Part shown: positions 1 to 5,895 of the stretch, one piece after another
Layout: each line of letters opens with the position of its first letter
How positions within the stretch are numbered: the first letter of the stretch is position 1
Assembly (NCBI GenBank): GCA_946403735.1
Contig: CAMJAZ010000095.1
Coordinates: 1-6,623 of the forward strand
Direction: 5' to 3'
Length of the DNA stretch: 6,623 bases
Source: an uncultured Selenomonadales bacterium
GTDB taxonomy: Bacteria; Bacillota; Negativicutes; Selenomonadales; Selenomonadaceae
The notes under the pieces: model-generated
Databases searched by the model: none
Seen by the model: only the letters and a program-made list of their open reading frames with translations
What the model was told of the DNA's origin: nothing
Program-made: the position numbers and the translations under genes

Positions 1-749
1 TCAAAAACATCATCAACAGTAATAATCGGCGTCAAGCTATGAAGTTTGATTTCTAGCACGCGAATCAAGGTATAAAATCTAGCGGCGATTGTTCGACGGT
101 TAAAACGGCTAAAGTCGCTAGCGTCTGTCAAAAGATTAGAATCAAAAGAAAGTAGCTGATTGTTTTTGAGTTTGGCAATAGTTAAAAGTGGCGGTTCGTC
201 GGTAAAATCAATTAGCGTGGTGGAATTTCCGCCTAACAATTTGCCTTCGTAGATTCTGCAAGGCAGTATAGGCTTAAAATTAATTTTTAGTGGCTCGCAT
301 TTATAAAGCTTGCAAATTTCGGTTAAATCTGCGAAAATAAGCAATGAAGATAATTTTTTGAGTGAAGAAAAAATTTCTTTTGCTTGCTTGTCTTTTAGAC
401 GGTAATTTCCGCCAGCGCTTTGTCCGTGTACAAGACGGTAAATCGCCGAAAGGCTTGTAGTGCTATTTCCTGCAAGCCTTTCGGAAGCGGCGGCACAAAA
501 AACGGCTCTGTCGAAGGCATCAAGCGGCGTTGAACAAATAACAAAATCATCTGCAGACAAATTGCCTTGCAGTTGAAGTTTGATAAATGTGGTAATTGAA
601 GGCTTGCCCTTCTTTTTTTTTGGGCGTTCGTCAATATCAAGTTGTCTTCCTTCGTTCATTATTCCGATAAATTCTTCAAAAGTAAGAGAAAAGAAAACTT
701 TGTTTAATTTGTCATTAGGTACGACAATTTGTGTAGCCAGTTTGTACAT
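1..749 (-). CDS. Partial protein, possibly a winged-helix replication initiator
   Basis: This frame is open for 249 codons from ATG at 749 to the left edge, so the C-terminus is missing. The start lies 5 bp after the stop of the primase-helicase gene; the only SD-like sequence is a weak GGTGA, so translation is probably coupled to that gene. I do not recognise the family with certainty. Residues about 75-145 (LDAFDRAVFCAAASERL, then TSLSAIYRLVHG, then a KQAKEIFSSLKKLSSLLIFADL stretch broken by few polar turns) have the spacing of helices in winged-helix plasmid/phage Rep proteins. A second helical stretch lies near 217-236 (NRRTIAARFYTLIRVLEIKL). There is a KKKKGKP run at 44-50 encoded over a run of nine A's (613-621 on the plus strand). 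Position after a primase-helicase fits a replication role, but that is inference. An alternative is an unrelated accessory DNA-binding protein. Confidence 0.8.
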   Translation of the reverse strand, partial: MYKLATQIVVPNDKLNKVFFSLTFEEFIGIMNEGRQLDIDERPKKKKGKPSITTFIKLQLQGNLSADDFVICSTPLDAFDRAVFCAAASERLAGNSTTSLSAIYRLVHGQSAGGNYRLKDKQAKEIFSSLKKLSSLLIFADLTEICKLYKCEPLKINFKPILPCRIYEGKLLGGNSTTLIDFTDEPPLLTIAKLKNNQLLSFDSNLLTDASDFSRFNRRTIAARFYTLIRVLEIKLHSLTPIITVDDVF

Positions 750-754
750 AGCAT

Positions 755-2824
755 TCACCGTTTAAAATTTGTCGATTCAGTGTTTTTCACTTCGTCAAAA
801 TCATTCGCGGGCTGAAAATAATCGTGTCTAGAAAAATATTCAAAGAAAATGTCATATAACGCGCCGAAACGATTTTTTAAGCATTTCAGCTGAATAAGGC
901 GCGGTTGACGCATTGAAAGTTCTCGTATTGACGACGTGTCATTTGAGTTTTTCCACAATTCAAGTGCCAACAAAGTGTCGGCAGTGTATTCAATATTGCC
1001 CGTTTCCTTGAAAGATTCAAAACTAGCGGAAATGTTATAATTCATACGGTTAAACGACGAAATTAAAAAAATTGTAGCGTCTGATTCACGCTGAAAGATT
1101 TTCAGTTTACGAACAACATCATCAAGGCGTTGTTTGTCGCTGGTTAATTTATCTGTCGACGCGGGAATAATTTGTAGGTAGTCAATAGCGAAAATAGGCG
1201 GCTTGTCAGTATCGTTGCAATAAGGTTTAAGCATTGAAATTAATTCGTCGACGTTTTCAGTTGAACACTCCAACACAGACAAAGTAGAAGAAATTTTGCC
1301 GCATTTATAATCGGCTAAGATTTTTTGCATTGTTGGAGAAGTTCCACCGCGCAGAATATCACTACTACTCAACGTAGAATGTTTGTCTTCCATGAAAGTT
1401 TGTCTAGCAAGACTTTTCGTCGCTAAAAATTCCCTTGACATTTCGTAGGAACAAAAAACGCAATTTTCGCCACGATTGGCGAATTGTTCCAAAAGTTGCC
1501 AGATGAAAGTTGTTTTGCCAGCGGCAGGCAATGCGCCTAAAATGTACAAGCCAGGATTTAAAATTTGCGCATTATCAAAGTTTGTAAAGCCACTTTTACG
1601 ATCCACAAATTTTTGATACTTCGTGACGGTTGAATCAAAATGTGTAGCGAAAAAATTTGTCAACGTGCAATTAGTTTGCGGCGTGGTTATTTCTTCGTTG
1701 TCTTGCAAAGTCGGTAAAATTTTGTTTACTAAGGAGAATAAAATTTTTTTGGCGTGTTCAAATTCAATCTGCGCGGCGGAAATAATTTGTTCGACACGTG
1801 ATTTTAAAGCGTCGACGCCTTTATTGACTAAAACGTCATTAGCGTCTGTCTTTGAAAAATCGTCGGTAAAAAATGCACTTGTAGCAGGAATATTTAAATT
1901 TGTTAAGGAGTTAAATAATTTTTGTGAATTATCCCTGCCCGTTTTATCGGCGTCGAAAAGGATTAAAATTTGATACTGCAGACGTTCAACAGTATCTAAG
2001 GCTTGAAAAAATTTTTCAATGTTTCTAGACGCCGCGCCCCCAGTTGCAATGACATTAACATTTCCGCCAGTCGCTTGAAAGATTGACATAGCGTCAAATT
2101 CGCCCTCAACGGCGATAACAATTTTGTTAGGAACAATAGCCGCCGAATTGAAAATTTCCTTCGTGCCAGCATTCATAGCGCGATATTTTTTGTTGGAGTC
2201 ATTCCGATCGCGTTTAGGCAAAATGGCGTTGTAGTGGTAAAGACAATCGCCAGTCGGAATAATGATTCTGCGTGTTGGTACAGCAAATTCATCTGCAAGG
2301 CGGTTATTTGGGTGTGTCCAATTAGCCAGATAACCAACGCCAAAATGTTTTAAAGTCGACAAAGTTAAACCGCGCCTATCATCAAGCGGCAAATCCTCAA
2401 TGTGTTTTTGGGCGTCAACAATATCAGCGTGAATCAGCGCAAATGTTTTCTTTGCTAATTTCTCCTTTTCGTCTAAGTTGTCAAAATCATCTTTAGCAGT
2501 GGTATGAACAAATTTATTTTCTTCAAAGTACAAGCCGTAAATTTGGCAACCAATTTTTAAAGCCTCGATAAAATCACTGCTGCTATTGCTTAAATGTTCG
2601 CAATGCAGAATAACATCAATGACGCTCCAATCAACACCGCATTTAAAGCAATGAAGTTTGTTGCGTTCTGTGTCAATACGCATTCCTGTACCATTTTTGC
2701 CCGTGCCGCTTGAACATTTAGGACAAACAAAAGTATTCTTTTGAGCGGCTTGCAGATAACGGCTAGCAACAATGGAAATGTCACAATCTTTGTTTAAACG
2801 TTCAGCCAAATTTTCGTTAGCCAT
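755..2824 (-). CDS. Primase-helicase fusion protein (CHC2-like zinc finger, TOPRIM, DnaB-type RecA domain)
   Basis: The 689-residue protein joins primase and replicative helicase in one chain, as in phage T7 gp4 and Twinkle. It would synthesise primers and unwind DNA at the element's replication fork. An N-terminal zinc ribbon has CPKC at 34-37 and HCFKC at 58-62. A TOPRIM-like domain follows, with VAVEGEFDA near 238-245 and LFDADKTGRD near 289-298. The linker leads to a DnaB_C-type ATPase: Walker A is GALPAAGKTT at 430-439, Walker B is IFAIDYLQII at 544-553, and a C-terminal KCLKNRFG near 647-654 is a likely arginine-finger/loop region. The usual SQ of motif H3 reads SS at 589-590. The ATG at 2824 overlaps the upstream HTH gene by 8 bp and has AAAGGAG 9 nt upstream (2834-2840). 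All key motifs are intact. Full DNA-polymerizing activity of the primase half is inferred from family membership. Confidence 0.93.
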   Translation of the reverse strand: MANENLAERLNKDCDISIVASRYLQAAQKNTFVCPKCSSGTGKNGTGMRIDTERNKLHCFKCGVDWSVIDVILHCEHLSNSSSDFIEALKIGCQIYGLYFEENKFVHTTAKDDFDNLDEKEKLAKKTFALIHADIVDAQKHIEDLPLDDRRGLTLSTLKHFGVGYLANWTHPNNRLADEFAVPTRRIIIPTGDCLYHYNAILPKRDRNDSNKKYRAMNAGTKEIFNSAAIVPNKIVIAVEGEFDAMSIFQATGGNVNVIATGGAASRNIEKFFQALDTVERLQYQILILFDADKTGRDNSQKLFNSLTNLNIPATSAFFTDDFSKTDANDVLVNKGVDALKSRVEQIISAAQIEFEHAKKILFSLVNKILPTLQDNEEITTPQTNCTLTNFFATHFDSTVTKYQKFVDRKSGFTNFDNAQILNPGLYILGALPAAGKTTFIWQLLEQFANRGENCVFCSYEMSREFLATKSLARQTFMEDKHSTLSSSDILRGGTSPTMQKILADYKCGKISSTLSVLECSTENVDELISMLKPYCNDTDKPPIFAIDYLQIIPASTDKLTSDKQRLDDVVRKLKIFQRESDATIFLISSFNRMNYNISASFESFKETGNIEYTADTLLALELWKNSNDTSSIRELSMRQPRLIQLKCLKNRFGALYDIFFEYFSRHDYFQPANDFDEVKNTESTNFKR

Positions 2825-3041
2825 GGTTATTTTCTCCTTTTAGATTCTCTTTTATTTCTTTAACTTCGACGCCTAAACCGTTTACGATACGGCTAAAACT
2901 TTTTAATGATAAAGGTTTACCAGCCACCGCCTTTTTCAATGTTTTAGTGTCGACGTGCAATTCACGCGCAATTTGATAAAGACTATCGCTACGTTGCATT
3001 AATGCAACATGAAGAGCTTGCCCGTTTAAATAATATTTCAT
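2817..3041 (-). CDS. Small Cro/XRE-like helix-turn-helix protein
   Basis: This encodes 74 residues with one predicted HTH at about residues 21-58: SLYQIARELHV forms helices 1-2, DTKTLKKAVAGKP the recognition helix and turn, and LSLKSFSRIVNGLGV the following helices. A short basic/acidic tail ends in GENNHG. Two ATG codons lie in tandem at 3044 and 3041. AGGAGG (3049-3054) is 4 nt from the first and 7 nt from the second, so I favour 3041. The stop overlaps the primase-helicase start by 8 bp, so it is the first gene of the replication operon. Likely roles are autorepression of that operon or a Cro/Cop-like copy-control function; this is inference from position and size. An excisionase-type role is possible but less likely because the fold looks XRE-like. 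Confidence 0.85.
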   Translation of the reverse strand: MKYYLNGQALHVALMQRSDSLYQIARELHVDTKTLKKAVAGKPLSLKSFSRIVNGLGVEVKEIKENLKGENNHG

Positions 3042-3085
3042 CATAACACCTCCTTAGAAAGCCAACTTTCTTTTTCAACCCCCCC

Positions 3086-3114
3086 TTGCCTCCGTAAACA
3101 AAATAGGCTATAAT
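3086..3114 (+). promoter_or_regulatory. Plus-strand sigma-A promoter for the antisense RNA
   Basis: TTGCCT (3086-3091) is followed after 17 bp by a perfect TATAAT (3109-3114), predicting a start near 3121. It points away from the HTH gene and against the replication operon. No plus-strand gene lies downstream before two intrinsic terminators. Confidence 0.65.
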
Positions 3115-3164
3115 TAGCATATAGTTCAGACGAAAACGCGGTGATTGTGTTTCGTTTGCGTGTT

Positions 3165-3195
3165 GTACAAGTACATTTAGTGTACATATAGGTAC
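3165..3195. repeat. Cluster of four GTAC motifs, possible operator
   Basis: GTAC occurs at 3165, 3171, 3182 and 3192. They form TTGTACAA, GTACA-N5-TGTAC (3171-3185) and GTAC-N6-GTAC (3182-3195). The last two steps of 11 and 10 bp put the sites on one face of the helix. A related GTAC-N6-GTAC lies at 3304-3317 next to the minus-strand promoter, which suggests a shared binding protein, perhaps one of the two HTH proteins encoded here. Confidence 0.4.
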
Positions 3196-3216
3196 GTTTT
3201 ATGAAAAATATTGCTG

Positions 3217-3260
3217 AAAAAATCCTTTGAACTTTGGCTTGTTGTGGAGGATTTTTTTTT
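3217..3260 (+). terminator. Intrinsic terminator of the antisense RNA (possible attenuator on the other strand)
   Basis: A perfect 10-bp stem, AAAAAATCCT (3217-3226) with AGGATTTTTT (3248-3257), closes a 21-nt loop and is followed by more T residues on the plus strand (nine T's in all from 3252). Read on the minus strand it also forms a hairpin ending in T6, within the first 55 nt of the replication leader, so it could attenuate that transcript. Confidence 0.65.
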
Positions 3261-3274
3261 ACTTTGGCATAAGA

Positions 3275-3303
3275 ATTTTACCACGAAACAATAATCTTGT
3301 AAA
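3275..3303 (-). promoter_or_regulatory. Promoter of the HTH / primase-helicase operon
   Basis: On the minus strand TTTACA (3303-3298) is followed after 17 bp by TAAAAT (3280-3275), preceded by TGG to give an extended -10. The start would be near 3268, giving a 5' leader of about 225 nt before the HTH gene. It converges with the plus-strand promoter, so the two transcripts overlap along nearly the whole antisense RNA. Confidence 0.6.
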
Positions 3304-3317
3304 GTACTGAATAGTAC
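3304..3317. promoter_or_regulatory. GTACT-N4-AGTAC palindrome abutting the -35 box
   Basis: A perfect inverted repeat with 5-bp arms starts one base upstream of the -35 hexamer of the replication-operon promoter. It has the same GTAC-N6-GTAC spacing as the site at 3182-3195. Activator or operator site is inferred. Confidence 0.45.
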
Positions 3318-3320
3318 ACG

Positions 3321-3357
3321 AAAACGGCGATTTTACCTAAATATTGCCGTTTTTTTT
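3321..3357 (+). terminator. Second plus-strand intrinsic terminator
   Basis: AAAACGGCGAT (3321-3331) pairs with ATTGCCGTTTT (3343-3353) as 11 bp with one G-U pair, followed by a T tract that totals eight T's. It would stop read-through from the antisense RNA before it enters the regulator gene. Read in the minus direction the stem has one mismatch and only a short T run, so it might weakly end the recombinase-regulator transcript. Confidence 0.6.
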
Positions 3358-3502
3358 GCATTTAATTTTACCGTAGCTTATATCTAAACATAGTCTGCAT
3401 TTTTGAAAATTTTGTAGTCTACCCTCAAAAATTTTCCCGCACTTTAAACCCAAACTGCATTATTGCTTAATTCTACTTAATCACTGATAAGGCGTTTTTT
3501 TA
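3358..3502. other. Non-coding spacer with one A/T-rich inverted repeat
   Basis: No ORF or promoter of note is seen. GAAAATTTTG (3405-3414) and CAAAAATTTTC (3426-3436) form an inverted repeat with one bulged base, with the short palindrome GTAGTCTAC (3414-3422) between them. It lies downstream of the regulator gene on the minus strand and lacks a clear T tail, so I do not call it a terminator. Confidence 0.35.
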
Positions 3503-4327
3503 TTATACCGAAGTTTCAGCGTGATTCACAATTTCTTCAACCGTGTTATTGATAAAGTCTACAAATTCCCGCGCAGTCCATTTATCACAAAAAATAGCCC
3601 TGTACGCCCTGCCGTCAATCTTAGCAATGACAACTGCCCCTGCTGGCGATTCGCCGCCGTAAACCTCTGAATTGTACCCGTCAAGAATCAGCGGAATAAC
3701 TTTCTGTGCAAATGACAGCGCTGTTTCTGCCTCGTTTTTGTCTCCAAAAAACATTTCCAGAACTTCATCTTCATTGCCGCCGTATTCAGCAATAATCGAC
3801 GCGCCTTTTGCGGAATTATACGCAATAGAAATATCCCAATTCATTTTATCATTTCTTTCACTGTTTTTAACTTTTGCAAATTGATTTTCAAAAATTTGGC
3901 GGAAAGTTTTATCTGATTCAAGCGCTTTTTCTTTTGCGCCTTCGACAACGTCAACTAAATTCTCTTCCGTGAAAAAGAATGTTTTTTGATTCTCAAGCGT
4001 CAGACAATACATTCCGTTTTCCGTCTTTTCTACCCTGCCCAATGACTTAAGACAATTTATCGCCGCGTCCACGTCGCTACTTTTTCTTCCTAAAATTTCA
4101 TCTGTCGACACGCCGTAAAAGTCAGCAAGAAAATTCAACGTCGCTATCTTCGGAAATGTTTTTCCTTGTTCATTTGCCGCTATAGCGGTTACTGTCAAGC
4201 CGATTTTTTCGCCTAATTGTTCCTGCGTCAAGCCAGCCTTTTCACGCAGTTTTTTTAAATTATCCCCTACCAGCTTTTTCAAGTCGGTTTCGTCGATATT
4301 TGCAGACAAAATCTTTCCTAATTTCAT
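3503..4327 (-). CDS. XRE-family transcriptional regulator with uncharacterised C-terminal domain
   Basis: The 274-residue protein has an N-terminal XRE/Cro-CI HTH at about residues 20-80: LKKLREKAGLTQEQLGEKIG, then LTVTAIAANEQGKTFPKIATL and LADFYGVSTDEILG. The remaining roughly 190 residues (WDISIAYNSAKGASIIAEYGG, then a K/E-rich and acidic helical region) do not match a family I recognise; I see no peptidase S24 or ImmA motifs. Start is ATG at 4327 with AGGAGG 7 nt upstream (4335-4340); in-frame codons further upstream lie inside or before this SD. It begins 13 bp after the recombinase stop, so the two are co-transcribed. Likely role is repressor of the element, controlling integration or the replication promoter; that is inferred from position. 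The C-terminal part probably provides dimerisation or signal sensing. Confidence 0.88.
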   Translation of the reverse strand: MKLGKILSANIDETDLKKLVGDNLKKLREKAGLTQEQLGEKIGLTVTAIAANEQGKTFPKIATLNFLADFYGVSTDEILGRKSSDVDAAINCLKSLGRVEKTENGMYCLTLENQKTFFFTEENLVDVVEGAKEKALESDKTFRQIFENQFAKVKNSERNDKMNWDISIAYNSAKGASIIAEYGGNEDEVLEMFFGDKNEAETALSFAQKVIPLILDGYNSEVYGGESPAGAVVIAKIDGRAYRAIFCDKWTAREFVDFINNTVEEIVNHAETSV

Positions 4328-4340
4328 TATTCCACCTCCT

Positions 4341-5279
4341 TTAGAAAATAAGATTAGCAACCGTCGACGTCGCAGTGTTATTAATTTCTGCTAAATCGTG
4401 CAAATAAATTTCCGTGACAATCAGCGATTTATGGCGCATTGCCTTTGAAACGTCACGAAGTCCAACGCCAGCAATTAAAGCGTTTGTCGCAAAACTATGG
4501 CGCAAACTATGTGCTACGTAACATTCAGCGGTAAATCCTGCCGCGTTCAACGCTTTTTTGCAAAGGCGGCTAATCGTTTGTGCTTGCAGACGTTGCCCCT
4601 TGCAACGGCTTGACGTCGACACGAACAACGGTGCTTTACTTCCTACTTGTCCACGAACTTTAAGATAAGCTTGAATCATTGCCGCGCATTGTGCAGGAAG
4701 TATAACTTTGTCGCGTGCGTCGCTACGTCCTTTACCCTGTACATGCATAATAATTTTCTTGCCGCGTCTTTCGATATTACCTACATTCAAGCGGCAAATT
4801 TCACAACATCTAAGTCCTGTTGCCATCATCAAGCCGATAATCGCCTTGTCACGAAGGCTTTTTTCATTTCCGCCCGTCATTACGTGAAATACTTGCTTGC
4901 ATTCTTCAACGTTTAAAGCGGCGCGGCTATGTGTCGACGTGTCAACATCTGCGCGTTTAATGTTGTCGGTAAAGTTAGGACAAATGCCTTTCGACGCCAA
5001 AAACTTCACGAACATTTTCACGCAGACAAGGTACAAATTGACGGTAGTTGCTTTTAAAGATTCAAGGAGTGAATCACGATAAGCAATGACAACTGCGCGA
5101 TTTACTTCGACGACGTTATTGTCTGCAAGCCAGCGCTTGAAGTTTTTCAGTGCGCGATCGTACGTTGCAAGTGTCGCAGGTTGAACATCTACGAAGGCAA
5201 GCCATTCATCTGCTAAATTGCTAATTGTCGACGCCGTTTTAATTTCAACCGCCGCGTTTACTGTCAATGCCGTTGTCAT
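4341..5279 (-). CDS. Tyrosine recombinase / integrase
   Basis: The 312-residue protein catalyses site-specific recombination, most likely integration and excision of the element. An N-terminal SAM-like core-binding domain covers about residues 20-105 (LADEWLAFVDVQPATLATYD onward). The catalytic domain holds a complete active site: R157 in ATGLRCCEICRL, K183 in the QGKG beta-turn, H257-x-x-R260 in AHSLRHSFATNAL, H283 in MRHKS and nucleophile Y292 in EIYLHDL. The length and lack of an extra N-terminal arm-binding domain make it Xer-like in layout. Start is ATG at 5279 with AAGGAGG (5289-5295) 9 nt upstream; an in-frame TTG at 5288 directly abuts the SD and cannot be used. A strong promoter lies just upstream. 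The regulator follows in the same operon. No att core could be identified because neither junction with host DNA is recognisable. Confidence 0.95.
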   Translation of the reverse strand: MTTALTVNAAVEIKTASTISNLADEWLAFVDVQPATLATYDRALKNFKRWLADNNVVEVNRAVVIAYRDSLLESLKATTVNLYLVCVKMFVKFLASKGICPNFTDNIKRADVDTSTHSRAALNVEECKQVFHVMTGGNEKSLRDKAIIGLMMATGLRCCEICRLNVGNIERRGKKIIMHVQGKGRSDARDKVILPAQCAAMIQAYLKVRGQVGSKAPLFVSTSSRCKGQRLQAQTISRLCKKALNAAGFTAECYVAHSLRHSFATNALIAGVGLRDVSKAMRHKSLIVTEIYLHDLAEINNTATSTVANLIF

Positions 5280-5307
5280 TACAATCAACCTCCTTTAATC
5301 TTGCTAA

Positions 5308-5335
5308 ATTATACCATATTAAAAATATTAGTCAA
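5308..5335 (-). promoter_or_regulatory. Promoter of the recombinase-regulator operon
   Basis: TTGACT (5335-5330), a 16-bp spacer and a perfect TATAAT (5313-5308) with an upstream TGG (extended -10) predict a start near 5301. This gives a short leader with the SD AAGGAGG at 5295-5289. It is one of the strongest-looking promoters in the window. Confidence 0.8.
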
Positions 5336-5363
5336 GGATTTTTTTGTTGCTACTAATATTTTT
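5321..5363. repeat. 12-bp perfect inverted repeat over the recombinase promoter
   Basis: AAAAATATTAGT (5321-5332) is the exact reverse complement of ACTAATATTTTT (5352-5363), with 19 bp between. The left arm covers part of the spacer and -35 box. This is a plausible operator for autoregulation. The spacing is too wide for a recombinase core site. Confidence 0.5.
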
Positions 5364-5523
5364 TTAATTACATAGTATCTCAATATATTGTTATTACATT
5401 TCGGCTAAATACCTGCCGCCTTTTCTTTCATTTTGTTATACCGATTTTCCGCGCAGTTTTACTGATTAAATCTCAAATGAAAAATTTTTTACGTTCTCGA
5501 CGTTCAAGAAAAAAATATTTTCG

Positions 5524-5652
5524 CCGAATCAGTCTACTTTTGGTGTACTTTTGGTACACTTTTTGACACTCGATAAAATGTTTTTTTTACCGAATTAGAC
5601 AACTTTTCAACAACTTTTTATATACTTTTTTTGCTAGTTTTTACTAGCTTTT
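5524..5652 (+). repeat. Duplicated iteron-like module: CCGAAT box plus 11-bp ACTTTT repeats
   Basis: Two copies lie exactly 66 bp apart. Copy 1 has CCGAAT at 5524 and ACTTTT starting at 5536, 5547 and 5558. Copy 2 has CCGAAT at 5590 and ACTTTT at 5602, 5613 and 5624. Every repeat is on one 11-bp register, and T tracts at 5638 and 5649 nearly continue it, together with GCTAG-N6-CTAGC (5633-5648). Copy 1 also contains GTGTAC-N5-GTACAC (5544-5560). Candidates are replication-initiator iterons, recombinase accessory sites or a curved-DNA element. The region is non-coding. Confidence 0.6.
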
Positions 5653-5865
5653 ACCAGCTATCCCTCCTTTGAAAAGTAAAAATTTTGTGTGAAGTTTTTC
5701 CCCTGCTTTTCGTCATTCATCTGCAGAAAATTTTTCTCCCCCTACCTGTCATAACTTGATTTATACGCTATGTCACGCGGTTTAAATCGTCACGTCCCAA
5801 AATACTTTGCACTGATTTTTCCCTAGCCAAAAATTTTGACTTCGTCACGTTCGATTTTAGCCGCC

Positions 5866-5895
5866 TAAAATAAAAAACGCGATATATTTATCGCG
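5866..5895 (-). terminator. Intrinsic terminator on the minus strand
   Basis: CGCGATA (5895-5889) pairs with TATCGCG (5884-5878) around a 4-nt loop, a perfect 7-bp stem, followed on the minus strand by TTTTTTATTTT. It would end a transcript coming from the right, with no ORF longer than about 25 codons ahead of it. Confidence 0.7.

Larger units (their letters stand above)
3049..3250 (-). promoter_or_regulatory. Leader inverted repeat that could sequester the HTH-gene ribosome binding site
   Basis: In the minus-strand leader, CCTCC (3250-3246) and AAGCCAA (3240-3234) are complementary to the Shine-Dalgarno GGAGG (3053-3049) and to TTGGCTT (3065-3059) just upstream. The two helices of 5 and 7 bp are in register, separated by a symmetric 5 x 5 internal loop. 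A local hairpin AGAAAG-TTGG-CTTTCT (3071-3056) uses the same TTGGCTT segment, and the terminator-like hairpin at 3257-3217 uses part of the other arm, so the structures compete. Confidence 0.45.
3121..3260 (+). ncRNA. Candidate antisense (counter-transcribed) RNA, about 140 nt
   Basis: The span runs from the predicted start of the plus-strand promoter to a strong intrinsic terminator. It carries no credible gene; the only ORF is the 9-codon MKNIAEKIL at 3201-3230, which has no good SD and ends inside the terminator stem. It contains a hairpin with arms ACGAAA/TTTCGT (about 3130-3155) and GTACA-TTTAG-TGTAC (3171-3185), then the terminator. The RNA would be fully complementary to the first part of the replication-operon leader. 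Position, size and structure resemble RNAIII of pIP501-type plasmids; the functional link is inference. Confidence 0.55.

Noticed and set aside
395..640. Minus-strand 81-codon frame crossing the A9 tract
   Set aside because: It is a shifted frame of the 1-749 gene, which stays open on both sides of it; no SD precedes its start. Kept only as a slippage note.
580..765. Plus-strand 61-codon open frame
   Set aside because: It lies opposite the partial Rep-like gene, has no SD and is low in complexity (run of Phe); it is a shadow frame.
949..957. DnaA-box-like TTTTCCACA
   Set aside because: A single match inside the primase-helicase coding sequence, with no cluster, is not evidence for an origin.
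1623..1973. Plus-strand 116-codon open frame
   Set aside because: It is antisense to the middle of the primase-helicase gene, whose frame and motifs are intact; no SD or promoter supports it.
4647..5082. Two plus-strand open frames opposite the recombinase
   Set aside because: They overlap catalytic coding sequence of the recombinase and have no ribosome binding site.
5333..5351. Recombinase core (att) site at the inverted repeat in front of the integrase gene
   Set aside because: The arms are 19 bp apart, while tyrosine recombinase core sites have about 6-8 bp between arms; an operator fits better.
5841..5860. Possible tRNA 3' end (GTTCGA) as integration target
   Set aside because: There is no paired T-arm, acceptor stem or CCA context around the GTTCGA word.
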